64,000 nt of DNA from Andalucia godoyi (lineage: Eukaryota; Discoba; Jakobea; Jakobida; Andaluciidae), in contig VRVR01000013.1 of NCBI GenBank assembly GCA_009859145.1, forward strand, positions 329,438 through 393,437. The letters run 5' to 3'. The notes under the pieces are model-generated. The model saw nothing but the letters and a program-made list of their open reading frames with translations, made no database searches and was not told where the DNA came from. Numbering within the stretch: position 1 is the first letter of the stretch; each line of letters starts with the position of its first letter. The position numbers were made by a program, and so were the translations under genes. Shown piece after piece: positions 24,201-35,473 of this stretch.

Positions 24201-27200
24201 TGCTCATGCATCCCGACGCTCCTACTCTCTCGGTTTGTCAGCTTCGTTCTGGACTGCACGGTCGTTCGTTCGAATGTATTAAAGAGTTGGCGGCAGAGTG
24301 TCATCCGTGATTCCTTGCGCTTTGTCTTGCTGTCTTCCTCGTTTTTGAATACTGAAACATTCAAAAACATTCTTCGCCTTTCCCAGGAATTTCCTACTCT
24401 GCGCGACACAGCAACATTCCTCCCAGTTTTTGTCCACCTTTTTCCTCGCCTTCCGGACGATCCGCAGGTCCTCGATAACCTGCCGTTGGAAATTGTGCCT
24501 CACCTAAGCGCGCTGGTGGAAAGTCGCCTCGTCTCCTTCTTGCGATCGGTTCCAGTGGCCTTCTCAGTATCTGGATCCCGTTTGACTGATTCCTGCCTTT
24601 TTTTCCTCCGCCAATGCTCAAAAATAGCCTATCAGCTGGATCGATACTCCATGAATCCTCTTATTCTGGCGTCCCTTTCGGTGTCCCAGTTTGCCTTTCC
24701 CCTGCTGTTTCGGCAAGAGTTTCGACGGAACTTCCTCCTTGGTTCCGTGTCTTCTCAGTGGTTCTGTGATTTGTGTCTGAGAAACAATTTGAGACAATCC
24801 CTTGTATCCTTCCTTCCATGGCACGATTTGGATATGAATGTACTCATCGTTTGCACGCAACTTTCTGCGACCTCAGCGTATTTTTCACGGGATGCATCAT
24901 TCCAAGCCTATTCTTCTTTGATGGCAGATGCGGGTCTTTCACCCGACAGGAGCTGGTTTGGGAAGGCATACTCGTTCCTATCCAGTTTTGTGAACTCAGT
25001 TTCAAATGATGTCAGCAGATTGACTGCTGCCGACCGTGCGTATTTTCTTTGGATCTACTTCATTCGGAGCGTTGTTGGGTGGAATTTTGACACTCCGATG
25101 GTCAATTCGTTCAGACGACTTGTTCAAAAGCTACCGGCATCCGAGTCTTGTGCGTTTGCTGAGCTGTGTGTCACTGCTCTGTATTGTCTTCCTCGCGATG
25201 GGTTCTGCGTGCATTCATTTTTGCAGTCTGTCATTCTCATATTCCTCTCGCCAGAGTGTGATTCGACGGTAACCAGTGGTTCTTCAGATAGAGAATTTCA
25301 GTGCAGCTCATTGTTCGATCCCCTGATTTGCAAGCGTATGCTTTCTTGTGATTTTCAACTATTTGTTTTTCTCCCACCCGCTTTCTGCCCCGCCTCCATA
25401 ACCATCAACATCACCATCACCATCTAAGCTCTTTTATTTTCCCCTTCGCAAATTACAGAAATGTTGTCCTGGCTGATCGGAGCTCCCTCAACGGTCCTGT
25501 CGCTGCCAATCGTGAAGAAGTACCTGCAAGCACTGAATATTGTAAGCAAGACATCAGTTACACTCCGCAGTTTGATTTCTGTGTTCTCAGTGACGACGAA
25601 GTCTCCATCTCAATCGACCGTCGATGATTGCTTGCCGTTGTCAAGTGCCATAGAAAACTTCTTGGGCGTGCTTGCCGTCGTTGGTTCTTTCAAAATCGAC
25701 GTGATAAAGCCGCGTGTTTCTCGTCTCCTGACTGCATTCGAGCAGTCTGCGGACCACGTCGAAATCGCGGATCCTGCAGTGGTTTCTTGGTTTCATCGCT
25801 TGCAATCGACATGCAAGGAATTAGAATCGATTTTTGCAGACGACCTCCCGTGTTCTTCCATGTTGCAGCGGATTCGTTTTTTCGCGTCGTGCAGAATTCC
25901 CAACAACATCGCCATTCTGTCATCCAATGGGACCTTGGTGTCCTCTTCTTCTTGGAACAATCCGCATCCTCTAAGCTGGATTGTTCGTCTGGCTTTCCGC
26001 GAATTATCGCTTGTACCAGAATTCAATATGTGGGTTCAAGAAAATGGACGTGTGCAAACAGAGGTGTTTGGAATGCGTCCTCTTGACATTGGAAGTGAGT
26101 TGATGTCTCTACTGCCCTTGAACTTTCACGGATGGAGTTCCAAGATACCATTACTGATCGAGATGCTCGTCCAAGCTTCTCTGTGGTCATCGGATACTGA
26201 TGTGGAAACTAGGTTGTGTGTATGGAAGATATTAGGAAAGTCTCTTTGCAACCCCGCGCCCCCTCTTTCACCTGATATCATGGGGCACCGGGGTGTCGAT
26301 GATTTCAGATCGTTTGTCCGGCGAATTTCCAAGTGCTTGGAGGAAGGGGTGGACCATCTTCGACGATACTCTGTACCGGATTTGCGACTGCAGCGCACTG
26401 TTTTTCAAAATTGGATTGCAGATTTTGTTGCCGGGGTCTTGTTTGATTTGGGTGGGGTTTCGATGTACCACTCTTTCCGGGACGTCGCGCTATTTTCTTG
26501 GAGATGCAGTGTTCTTCTGTTTCCGTTTGTCGTGATTGAGTGTTTCCTACTGTCTTCGTCTTCATCATCTGCAGGACAAAGGGCATGGAAGCGGATTCAT
26601 GATGCCTTTGTTTTTGTAATGAAGCATTGCATCGAGCTGGCGGATGAGATTCGATTCCGGGCCGAGACAGATCCTCTTCGTCAGCAAGCGGTCATCATTG
26701 CCGAAACCTTGTCGTTTTCGAGCCATTGTTATTTCGTTTTGCAGAAATGTCAAGGAAGTCCTCCAAAAGAGTTGGCGTGGCTCTGTGGTGAGAAAGAATT
26801 GTCTCCGTGTTTTGAACTTGATTTTGATTTTGTAACACGATTCTTATTGACTGTCGGCAGGACCGCAGAAGCCTTTGCGCTGTTTGACTTTTACCAGCAT
26901 GATCACGCTTCATCCTGTGGCGGACCGTCTGTTCTGAACTACATGTTTCAGGACACAGTGCGTTCACATCAGGAGAATTCGCAATTGCTGTCTTCTGCTG
27001 TGTTGCAAGCCTATCACGACGTCCGGGAACTGCAATTCGGGATGTTCCCATCAATATCCGCAAAGTCTTTTGTGGACGCAGGCTTGCAAAAGTATATTCC
27101 ATTCACCGCAGCCTTGGCTCTAGCAGAGGAAGACGACTGTCTGCTGCTTGAAAGGCACCGACTGCTGAGTTCAGCACTCGACAAGTCTGGCAATTATTTG

Positions 27201-30200
27201 TCCCGTGATCTGTTGCTTGCCCAGCAATACTCCAGCGCAAAGGATATCTTCAATACGACCTCTGCAAAGATGTTTGAACTTGGTGTGTCGAAAGCGTTCA
27301 AGGACGCACGCGATTTCCTGGTTGTGCATTCCGAAATGTTCAAACAAACAGTCCGTTTGTCAGCTTGGAATATGCAGTCGTCCAGCGACACAAACTACTT
27401 CTTCGATGCTCGTGCACCACACTCCTCTCGCATGCTGTCTCTGGATTTGGACTCGTTCCTGTCGGCCGCTACTCCACGTGCACTCCTATCGATGATTCCT
27501 TGCTTCAAATTCGCGACGTCTGGAAGAGATGCTGAGGAAGAAGATTTGGACTGGTGCCAGCTGATCTTGGCTGCGAAAGGACTTAGTGTTCCTCCGAGTG
27601 TAATTGGCTTTTTCTGCGTCGCCGCTGCGGAATCCAATCAGATGCGTTCAGAGAGTGTTCGGCAGGCTCGCTGGTCATCAGTTGGGCTGCGAATTTTCCC
27701 GCGTTCTTCCAGTCATCTTCCCACAATCTTTACCAGATGCATGTTGCATCACTATCACTCTTCTTCTTCTTCGTCATCTTCATCTTCATCTTCATCTTCA
27801 TCTTCATCTTCATCATTGATGTCGTCGTCATCATTGACGTCGTCGTCGTCTAGTCATTATGTGATTGATTCTTCCGAGCTGACTGCCCTTGTGAGTGCGG
27901 TACCTCAGAATCGATATTCCACAATCCTGGCTTCTGGATTCAAGACGCTGTCTTTTCCGTCGCTCACAAACTCGGAATTTCTTTCGCAATACGAGAATAT
28001 GCTCAAATTCTGCGAAACTACAGTGTTTGCATTCGACGGTGTCATCTCCGATTTTTGTGGAGAGACACCATCCAGTGTCGTTGTTGCCGTCGGTCCGTTG
28101 GAGTTGCGGGGTTCGTTTTTTGCGTCGTTGAACGTATCATCAAAGTGTTTCGAATACTTTTGTGAATTGGTGCGGGAAGCAGAGTTGAGCCTTGTAGGAT
28201 CTGACATGTCCACGAGTCGCAGTTTGCGCCCGCAGTACAGAAATATGATTGCTGTTTTAGAACAGCAGGAGCGAGAAAACGCAACGGCCAGAAAAGAACT
28301 GCAGCAGAAGCAGAAGTACTTTCTGGAGTTTGTGAAAACAGAGGAGCAGAAGGAGAGGACTCTGATCGATGCATTGTTTAAGGCCCACGAACGGGCGGTA
28401 GATGCCGCCTGCATTATACTGAATCATTTCCGGCAATACGATGGTAGCGTTGCGGTGGATCGCAAAACGCACCTAGTGGTCCTGCAAGCTTCCTTTCGAG
28501 TGATCGACTTGCTGTTTCGATTTTCGCGGAAGCGATTTGTGGAGGAGTCCGTTATCTGCGCAGACGACTTCCCCAAACATGAACAAGTTTTCAAAGCTAC
28601 GTTGAGGAACATTTGTCGCAAGGTATCTGCAATTCCCCCGATCTCGCTTTCCATGCTGTGCCATCAGTTGGTGTCCAGAATACGCTCCAGCTCGTCCGAA
28701 GAGGAGCAAGTGGTGCAAGAGTGTTTGCGGCACTTGCTTCATAATGTTGTTGCGCGATACCCAGTGCAGATATTGGTTCCGCTGCTCTCCATGTCCAATG
28801 GAAATGTGAGCGACGCAGCAAAGGTTACAGGCACAAAGCAAATCCTAGATGGTTTCCGAAGCAAATCGGCACTGGCGAAGATTGTGGATGCCGTGCAGCT
28901 GTGGACTGTTGGTCTGCAAAAAACAGGGAGCATGGCGGCAGATTCTTCACGTCTTGCAGTGTCTCCGATGCTCAAAGCAGACGGGTTGCAGCTGCTCCCA
29001 GTCGTGACCCGCGACACTGGGTTTGAGCCTGAAGCTGCGACCTCGTTTGAAAAGCTTGCATCTGTGTGCATCGTCCGGTACGCGGATGGGTTTGAAGGCC
29101 TAGGGGGTGTGAATAGATCCAAAATGATCAAATGTCACGGATCGGATGGGCATGTATACAAACAGATATTGAAGTATGGCGCCGATGATCCTCGCCAAGA
29201 CGCTGTGATGGAGCAGATATTCTGCTTGATTAATCGTTTATTCTACCTTGATGATTTTGCGCGATCCAAGGCTTTTCGTGTACGCACGTATGTCGTTGTC
29301 CCTGTTTCGCCGAAATGCGGCCTGCTGGGTTTTGTCGAGAATGCAATTCCAATACTGGACTACTTGGTTGGCGGGTTTCCGAAGAATTACAAAGTTATCG
29401 TTGCCCGAAATGGAGCCACCGGAAGAGACGTGGAAATGGAATTACCGAATGCTGGTGCGCACGATCGACTTTCTGTCATGGCCAAAAAGTTCACCAACGA
29501 AAACGCGAGAGGTGCATTGAAATCGCTGTACGATGCGGGCGTAGACCCGAAATCGTACATCCCCAAGTTTCGTGAAGTGATTTCGAAGTTCCCCCCGGTC
29601 TTCCGATTCTTTTTCCACGAAATGTACAAGTCCCCAGCAGAATGGCTGTCAAGGAGGATTTCATACACACGCTCCTTGGCAGTGTCCAGCATGTTGGGGT
29701 ACATTTTGGGAGTTGGAGACCGTCACTTGCGCAACATACTGATTGATTGCTCAACGGCGGAGGTCGTGCACATCGATTTGGGAATTGCGTTTGACCAAGG
29801 TCGTCGTTTACCAGTGCCAGAGAGAGTCCCCTTTCGTCTCACACGAGATCTTGTGGACGGAATGGGAATTCTTGGAATCAATAGCGAGTTCAAACACTGT
29901 TCCAAAAAGTCGCTGTCGATCATGAGAGACAACCACGATTTAATCATGACTATTCTGAATGTTTTCGTGCACGATCCACTTTCGTCGTGGGTGCTGACCC
30001 TGGAACGAGCTTCTCGCATGCAGAACCAGGGGCTGAGCAGCAAAGGAGAAAACAGGACGGGAAAGTCGTCCGAGACCAGTTCTCCGTCGCCGACGACACA
30101 CGCGGATGGGACAGCCGGTCCTGAGATTGACTCCGGGAAGAGCGCCTCGATCGTTCTGATTGAAACATCCAGAAAGTTGCAGGGTATGGAAACGATGCGA

Positions 30201-30299
30201 CAGCTGACCGTGGAAGAGCAAGTGGACAACGTCGTCGCACGAGCCACTGCTGTGGACAACATCGGGGCGATGTATTACGGATGGGGCGGCTGGCTTTAG
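21278..30299 (+). CDS. ATM: ATM/Tel1 DNA-damage checkpoint kinase (three exons)
   Basis: Exons 21278-21340, 21567-25335 and 25459-30299 give about 2,890 residues (human ATM has 3,056). Intron 1 (226 bp) uses GTACGC and TCAATAG in phase 0. Intron 2 (123 bp) uses GTATGC and TTACAG in phase 1 and restores one frame. The first exon supplies a TAN-like motif (RLDDRKSDKKKLLVDIHRWF). A long HEAT solenoid follows, then FAT, then the PI3K-like kinase: ADDPRQDAVMEQIF, the catalytic loop GVGDRHLRNILID (Asp 2698, Asn 2703), VHIDLGIAFDQG (metal-binding Asp 2717) and VPFRLTRDLVDGMG. The FATC ends in MYYGWGGWL. The kinase reads closer to ATM than to ATR or TOR. It acts in the nucleus at double-strand breaks. 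A long poly-Ser insertion lies in the FAT region. The exact start could be one exon further upstream. Confidence 0.93.
27759..27855 (+). repeat. TCATCT/TCN repeat coding polyserine inside ATM
   Basis: A run of TCT, TCA and TCG codons gives about 19 serines in a row, then two shorter Ser runs separated by Leu-Met and Leu-Thr. It sits in the FAT region, upstream of the kinase domain, and looks like an expanded microsatellite tolerated in a surface loop. Confidence 0.9.
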
Positions 30300-30340
30300 A
30301 TCGAAACCGCAAAATGCCACGTCGGACAGGACGTGATGAG

Positions 30341-31633
30341 CTATTGAGTAAACGAATCAAGGCGATACTTTCGAATGCAGTTGTCCCTTGCACAAGTCCA
30401 CACTGTTCCCGTAGACACATTCTCTTTCAAGGCAAACACCTCGTAGTGTTCTGTGCCGATGAGATAACGACTGTGCGCGCGAACGGAGGTGCGCAGACAC
30501 AGAACGGCACCGTCATTTGTTCCAATCCAATCACCAGCAATGGACCGCACGGCGGACGAGGACAAGAACGGATCCATCAATGTAACAGACGGCGACGGCA
30601 TCTGCAGAGACCGTAGCTCAATATCTGCAACCGCACCGTTTTCATGCACAATTCGCAATGCAGATCCATGGGAGACAACTCCTACTCCGCGCACCGCAGC
30701 CGCTTGCACCTTCAACCTTGCATAAACGACTTTGGATCGCAAGTCCACAAGAATGACATTTCCGTTTTCAAACCCAACAGCAGCGGAGCTTCCACTGGTA
30801 CCAAAATGCAGCGCAGGATTGCCGGCAACCGGTCGGATCTCCGCCTTCTCTTCCGTGACTCCCGTGAGTAGCGTGCAGCACGTTGCGACTGGAAGTGAGT
30901 CCTCGGAAGCGCGCTGGCCACCGATCGACTTGTTCAAACACCAAACGTCCTTTGCACTGCCGCACTCCCAGAGAGCAACGGACCCATCTGCAGCGCAAGA
31001 CAAGACGTTTCGTCCTCTCTCCACAAATACCGCATCTGTCACACGAGCCGAGTGCACGCCTTGCAACACAGCTCCTTGAAATCCATCGTCCAGACGAGTA
31101 ACCACGATCCGAGTGTCCAGTCCGGCCGTCAGCACAACTTGTCCAGACGGGAAGAACTTGCAGACAGTCACATCCACTTCTGCTCCATTGTACTGCATCT
31201 TGGAAAAACTCTTAATAAGCGACCCTGCGGACGCTTCATGCAGCGCGACCGAGCCGTCCGCATGACCAACAAGCAGCTTCGATGCATCGTCCGAGACATC
31301 AAAACACGTAACTCCAGTGCCGAATGTCCCTGAGAGCGTTCTCTCAGGAAGCAGGAACTCAAAAGTCCGAGGCTCGATCGGCACAGATGCGCACTGGGCT
31401 TCCGGAAACCGAATCGACAGCAAAGACCCTTGAGGGCGAACCTCCACCTCCACCTCCCCCTCTGCACCGTCTGCACCCACCTTCATACTCGCTGGTGGTC
31501 CACCGCCGGTTGCAGAGAACCAGTCTTCCCGCTTGGTTCGCGACTCTCGTTCAAAAGGCACACCGCAACTCACATAGTACCACGCTTTATCCACCGTGTT
31601 CCAGTTTGACTGCACTCGGACATCTCGCAGCAT
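30341..31633 (-). CDS. PAAF1: Proteasomal ATPase-associated factor 1 (PAAF1/Rpn14) homologue
   Basis: A 430-residue WD40 protein with no intron. It aligns along its length with PAAF1: the N-terminal VQSNWNTVDKAWYYVSC, then GVTCFDVSDDASKLLVGHAD, VCKFFPSGQVVLTAGLDT, VFVERGRNVLSCAADGSVAL followed by WECG, and the end ARDNCIRKYRL. The PAAF1-specific FFPSG and RGRNV-DG-WxCG signatures set it apart from other propellers. In fungi and animals this protein is a chaperone that binds the Rpt ATPase ring and guides assembly of the 19S proteasome cap, then leaves. It acts in the cytosol and nucleus. Human PAAF1 has 392 residues, so the size fits. It converges on ATM, with only about 40 bp between the two stops. 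Confidence 0.88.
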   Translation of the reverse strand: MLRDVRVQSNWNTVDKAWYYVSCGVPFERESRTKREDWFSATGGGPPASMKVGADGAEGEVEVEVRPQGSLLSIRFPEAQCASVPIEPRTFEFLLPERTLSGTFGTGVTCFDVSDDASKLLVGHADGSVALHEASAGSLIKSFSKMQYNGAEVDVTVCKFFPSGQVVLTAGLDTRIVVTRLDDGFQGAVLQGVHSARVTDAVFVERGRNVLSCAADGSVALWECGSAKDVWCLNKSIGGQRASEDSLPVATCCTLLTGVTEEKAEIRPVAGNPALHFGTSGSSAAVGFENGNVILVDLRSKVVYARLKVQAAAVRGVGVVSHGSALRIVHENGAVADIELRSLQMPSPSVTLMDPFLSSSAVRSIAGDWIGTNDGAVLCLRTSVRAHSRYLIGTEHYEVFALKENVSTGTVWTCARDNCIRKYRLDSFTQ

Positions 31634-31668
31634 CGTCTACGCTCCTTTGAATAAATAACAGCAACAGC

Positions 31669-31715
<47 letters not shown>

Positions 31716-31909
31716 GAAGAAGAAGAAGAAGAAGAAGTAGTAGTAGTAGAAGACAAAGAAGAATGAAACTATTTATCAAAATGAAAAAGTAATTACCATT
31801 TAAACACCAAAGCATTTTCTGACTGTGATTCAAGTTCAAAGCCTTTGTGCCCTCAAGGTGACACCAAACGCAGTCGTAAACAAAAAACCCCGAATTCCCT
31901 CGCTTGCAC
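31634..31909. other. Upstream region of PAAF1 with CAA/GAA tracts
   Basis: No gene. A compound triplet repeat, (CAA)n followed by (GAA)n and TAG units, fills about 31659-31750. The rest leads to the edge of repeat copy B. Confidence 0.6.
31659..31750. repeat. Compound (CAA)n(GAA)n(TAG)n microsatellite
   Basis: Triplet repeat directly upstream of the PAAF1 start codon at 31633. The antisense frame yields a meaningless polyleucine/polyvaline ORF. Confidence 0.95.
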
Positions 31910-32440
31910 TATACACTGAACATGCATATCTACGAATAGACATGCATATTTCAAGCTTGCATCCCGTTTCTGTGAGCCACTTTCTCAGCGTGGCACGTTG
32001 TTCCTGAGAAGGGTGCATTTTGATTTTGACGGCCCTAGCAGCAGGCGCTTTCGTGTCCTCAGTTGCAGTGATGGACGCACCTGGAGATACGAGAGGAAGA
32101 GGCGGTAGGCGTAGTGACACGTGGTCTCTTAGGAGTTCTGCGGGACCTAGGAGGCCCTGTATCGAGCGGCGTAGGCGTAGGCGAATGCGAATGCGTCATC
32201 CCAGCGCACCCACGCCCATATTTGAATAAAAAGTGAAACCAACGAATGATAGAATAGATGGCTACGGATGCTGCGTTAAAGAGTGTCGAAAATGCGGAGC
32301 CTGTGTCACCGGCTGAATTCTGGCCGAGCGTGCGTAAGCACGAATGCCTGTGAAGCAAAACGTGCTAGTGTCGGCCAGTATCGACCGTGTCTGTTTATGG
32401 ATACTTCCTTCCGTATGCATGACAATGACGTGTTATCATG
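31910..32440. repeat. Interspersed repeat, copy B, with TnpB/Fanzor-like remnant
   Basis: About 530 bp matching the split copy A at 3693-6315 in three blocks, with small substitutions and indels. Copy B is not interrupted. It contains the extra internal segment, about 31975-32150, that copy A lost. One end carries the short palindromic set ATGCATATCTACGAATAGAC followed by ATGCATATT. The other end has GTATGCATGACAATGAC. The boundaries are judged by where the two copies stop matching and may be off by several bases. Confidence 0.88.
31960..32199 (-). pseudogene. N-terminal fragment of a TnpB/Fanzor-like protein
   Basis: Read on the minus strand from the ATG at 32199, a Pro/Ser/Arg-rich leader (MTHSHSPTPTPLDTGPPR) runs into a second frame. 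That frame reads VKIKMHPSQEQRATLRKW and is then cut off at the deletion junction with repeat-end sequence. The pattern K-I-x-x-x-P-x-x-E-Q-x-x-x-L-x-x-W is the N-terminal signature of OrfB/TnpB nucleases and their eukaryotic relatives, the Fanzors. The RuvC-like catalytic domain and the zinc ribbon are absent, so the copy is dead. At least one frame change lies between the leader and the motif. I infer that the repeat is a deletion derivative of a Fanzor-bearing, IS607-like element. A chance match to a short helix motif remains possible. Confidence 0.6.
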
Positions 32441-32578
32441 TCTCGGCTTTCTTTATATTGTGGGTTTTAGCTTTTTCTGATTTCGCAGTTTTTTCTTCGG
32501 TTTTTTTTTTTTTTGTTTTTTGCATCAAATATACTTCTCATGTTGTAATCAACATACTGTTAAGTGTCCGTTTTTGAA

Positions 32579-34012
32579 ATGGACGGTAAAGGCTTGTCGA
32601 TTGCTGCGCTCCGAAAGCAGTCAATTGAAGAGCTGAATGAGCGGATTACCGATACAGGATCCTCTTCCTCAGCGATATCTGGGGTGCGGTTTGCGTTGTG
32701 TGACGCTGTGAATTCCGCGAGAGAAGACGAGTGTTTGGAAGGACTGCGGTTTATTAGGGACACGCTTGCTTGTTCGAGACCGTTTCGTGTTTTCGTATCG
32801 ACGAGTTTCCAAGGCGAGCCGTCTGTGCTGGACGTGCTGTTCCTGAAGGCTGTGCTTTCGGACACGAGTTCGTACTCGGCTAGGTTCATTGGCCTTCAAT
32901 GCTTGCATAATGCTTGTCCATCGTGCGTGGAATCGCAGTCGAGTATTCGAAGGCTGTTTATTTCGAACGGGACTTTGCTCTTGTCCACAATAGCAAGTCT
33001 TGATACCGCGGGTGACGGTGAAAAACTAAAGGAGATTGTAGCTGCGATTCTGTATCAGTGCATGGTGACGGGATGGTACTCGGCTTGCTTTACAATGTCG
33101 TTTTCCCTTTTGAGCTTCAGTGGCAAGTCGTTTCGATTCACAGAAAGCAAATGTGTTGCGTGGATTGCAAAGTGCATTGAGAGCCAGCTTAGAATGAATG
33201 TGGTGTTGGAAGATGTGAGGGAGGCACTGGGAGACGATCCTCTGATGTGGTCGCGGTTCTTGTTCTTCCTAGAGGTGATGACACATGAAGAGGATCTGGA
33301 TGCCTTTGTTCCCGAGCGGTTCATAATTGATATGCTCGCCGAGTTGGATGGAAAACTGCGAAAGGCGAGCGAATCGACTGCGGTCTCCGAATTGGGTTTC
33401 CTGGATTGCGTCCATGCAGTGTCAATCGTTGGCAACGTGGCAGATCACGTTCCATACAGCAAGGAAACGATTGAAGGTTGGTTCTGTTTTTGCGTTCACA
33501 TATTAGATGCCTGCGTGAAACTCGGGCCAGCTACGGCCGTCCCTCAATATCTTGCGAATAGCAACAACGACAGCAACAGCAACCACGACAACGAAAATGG
33601 CGACGGTGATCCCCAAGATCGTGCGATGAACGTTGTTCTCCATGAGGGGTTTTGGATCTGGCGAGACGGTTCGGTGGACGAAGACGTGACTGTCTTTGGA
33701 CTTCGCGGATTCGCAATGAGACTGCTCGGAATCTGCGTCCATCGATTTCCAAGCTTGCAGTCGCACCACCTGACACTTGGTGTGTTGCCCATTGTGTTGT
33801 CAGAATGTCGCTTGAGTAAGGAGCATCCCATCCTTCGCGAATGGAGTGTGTTTGCGATTCGCAATTTGTGCCAGGACAATGCTGAAATTCAGAGTTTTAT
33901 CCAGAACTTGGAGTTTCTCGACTTGCAAGACTCCGAGTGGCTGGAAAGGGCTGGTCTCGAGGTTTTCAAAGATGCGCAAGACAAGATGCGTATTCGAAAG
34001 CTATCTATCTAA
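32579..34012 (+). CDS. ATXN10: Ataxin-10 family protein
   Basis: A 477-residue armadillo-like helical protein. I start it at the ATG at 32579; the frame opens five codons earlier with GTG. The C-terminal Atx10 homology domain is recognisable: HPILREWSVFAIRNLCQDN, then IQSFIQNLEFLDLQD and a short basic tail. The middle contains helical repeats (SSYSARFIGLQCLHNACPS) and an Asn/Asp-rich insertion near residue 325. Ataxin-10 in animals and its fungal and plant relatives are cytosolic proteins linked to cytokinesis and cell survival; no enzymatic activity is known. No intron is present. The gene starts about 140 bp after repeat copy B, so that repeat lies in or next to its promoter. Confidence 0.8.
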   Translation: MDGKGLSIAALRKQSIEELNERITDTGSSSSAISGVRFALCDAVNSAREDECLEGLRFIRDTLACSRPFRVFVSTSFQGEPSVLDVLFLKAVLSDTSSYSARFIGLQCLHNACPSCVESQSSIRRLFISNGTLLLSTIASLDTAGDGEKLKEIVAAILYQCMVTGWYSACFTMSFSLLSFSGKSFRFTESKCVAWIAKCIESQLRMNVVLEDVREALGDDPLMWSRFLFFLEVMTHEEDLDAFVPERFIIDMLAELDGKLRKASESTAVSELGFLDCVHAVSIVGNVADHVPYSKETIEGWFCFCVHILDACVKLGPATAVPQYLANSNNDSNSNHDNENGDGDPQDRAMNVVLHEGFWIWRDGSVDEDVTVFGLRGFAMRLLGICVHRFPSLQSHHLTLGVLPIVLSECRLSKEHPILREWSVFAIRNLCQDNAEIQSFIQNLEFLDLQDSEWLERAGLEVFKDAQDKMRIRKLSI

Positions 34013-34408
34013 ACGACAAGGTTGCTGAAGGGCGTTTCACAAGATCGTTTCTATTTGGCATGTTCCACTGTCGCAATCAGTTATGAACGAATGCTCTTCC
34101 AATCGTACAGAAATGGGAGCCACGTCATTGTCGCCTTGGCGATCTTTCCTGGCGGCGGAGATGTCATGGGTCTTGCACAGCGTTGCGGGCGTGACGTACA
34201 TGCTGCGTTGCACGGACAGTAAAAATAAGAAATGAGCGTCGCTGTGCGAGAATGCAACGCGGCGGCATATTTCATAGGGCTTTCATGATCAAAATGGGGC
34301 GAAACGAATCGGGCATCGCGTGACGGAGCTGTTAAGATAACAAACGCATGCGCATGGCGCGTGGCAGTGTTTTTTGTTTTTGTTTTACGTGCGCTTTAGA
34401 TTGCTTCA
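34013..34408. other. Convergent intergenic region
   Basis: Lies between the 3' ends of ataxin-10 and the alpha/beta hydrolase. Short ORFs at 34022-34222 and 34081-34275 overlap antisense and show no domain. Confidence 0.5.
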
Positions 34409-35383
34409 TCATATCGCAATAAATGGCAGCGGTTCGACTTCTTGCGGGCTTGCGACAGTCTTGTCACCCTTAGCGTAAGAGCGTACAAACTCCGTGGTCC
34501 AGTTGAGAATGGACACACAGTACTCTGAGTTGTCGACACAGTTGTGCATATCGTGCATTCCGTTCTCGATCAACTGAAGAGATTTGATTTTGGACGACAC
34601 GGATTGATAGACTATTTCGGACGTTTTCCAATCGCAGATCTTGTCTCGTTGTCCGTGGACCAAAAAGAAAGGGAGGGTCATTTCACTAGCATTTTCCACT
34701 ATGCGCTTTGCCGCATCTTGACAACCAAAGAACACGGCCGCCGTCACGTACTTGCATCCCAAGCCATCCTCGTACAATGCATTCAGCTCTTCAGGCGAGC
34801 GGTCTGCAAAATCTTCAAACTTTGCGCCGCTTGGAAGCTTCATCCGAGGCAAGCAGTTCCCGATTAGTCTTCCGATCACCAGTTTCCACTTTGGGGGCTC
34901 AAATGCGAGCGCATACCACGGACACGACGCGATAATTGCCGACACATGCGCATGCCGAAGGTTGTTCGAAAGCTCAATTCCAAAGTTTGTTACAACTTGT
35001 CCTCCAAACGAATGTCCATATAAAATAACCGGAGCCTCTCGATCTTGCAAGAACGGGAATTGTGGAGAATTGAGCAAAAACTCAAGATCGTCGAGGAAAT
35101 ACGCAACACTCGGGACATACGCCCTGATTCCTTTTGACCGTCCCCAGCATCGATGATCGTACGCAAATACTCGAAATCGTGCTTCAATGAGCTGATCGAA
35201 CATGGAATTCAGAAATGGATGTGGTGGGTTCGCGCCCATGTTATCCGCAGATCCACCAAACCCGTGCACGAACACAATGGTTCCCAGTATCTCGCCTGAG
35301 CTGGGCGGCACAATCACCCTAGTAAAGATCGCCGTACCATCTGCAGCATCCACAAATGCATCCGTGATGGTAGCTGTTTGCAT
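34409..35383 (-). CDS. Alpha/beta hydrolase, monoacylglycerol lipase-like
   Basis: The protein has 324 residues from the ATG at 35383; the open frame upstream is a translated microsatellite and is excluded. It has a full alpha/beta-hydrolase layout: the oxyanion loop GTIVFVHGFGGSADN, the YDHRCWGRSKG block, the nucleophile elbow GHSFGG (Ser 125), HGQRDKICD (Asp 247) and NGMHDMHN (His 277). The order and the YDHRCWGRS motif match monoglyceride lipase and lysophospholipase relatives (hydrolase_4 family), which release fatty acid from monoacylglycerol or lysophospholipid. The substrate cannot be fixed from sequence. There is no signal peptide and the last two residues are AI, so it is probably cytosolic or membrane-associated. 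No intron. Confidence 0.87.
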   Translation of the reverse strand: MQTATITDAFVDAADGTAIFTRVIVPPSSGEILGTIVFVHGFGGSADNMGANPPHPFLNSMFDQLIEARFRVFAYDHRCWGRSKGIRAYVPSVAYFLDDLEFLLNSPQFPFLQDREAPVILYGHSFGGQVVTNFGIELSNNLRHAHVSAIIASCPWYALAFEPPKWKLVIGRLIGNCLPRMKLPSGAKFEDFADRSPEELNALYEDGLGCKYVTAAVFFGCQDAAKRIVENASEMTLPFFLVHGQRDKICDWKTSEIVYQSVSSKIKSLQLIENGMHDMHNCVDNSEYCVSILNWTTEFVRSYAKGDKTVASPQEVEPLPFIAI

Positions 35384-35388
35384 GGTAG

Positions 35389-35391
<3 letters not shown>

Positions 35392-35473
<82 letters not shown>

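Noticed and set aside
21573-25427. ATM N-terminal half as a separate gene ending in His/Ile repeats
   Set aside because: The C-terminal tail of that ORF is intron sequence. A phase-1 GT-AG intron (25336-25458) joins it to the kinase half.
31570-31839. Polyleucine-polyvaline ORF antisense to the CAA/GAA tract
   Set aside because: Pure repeat translation with no other content.
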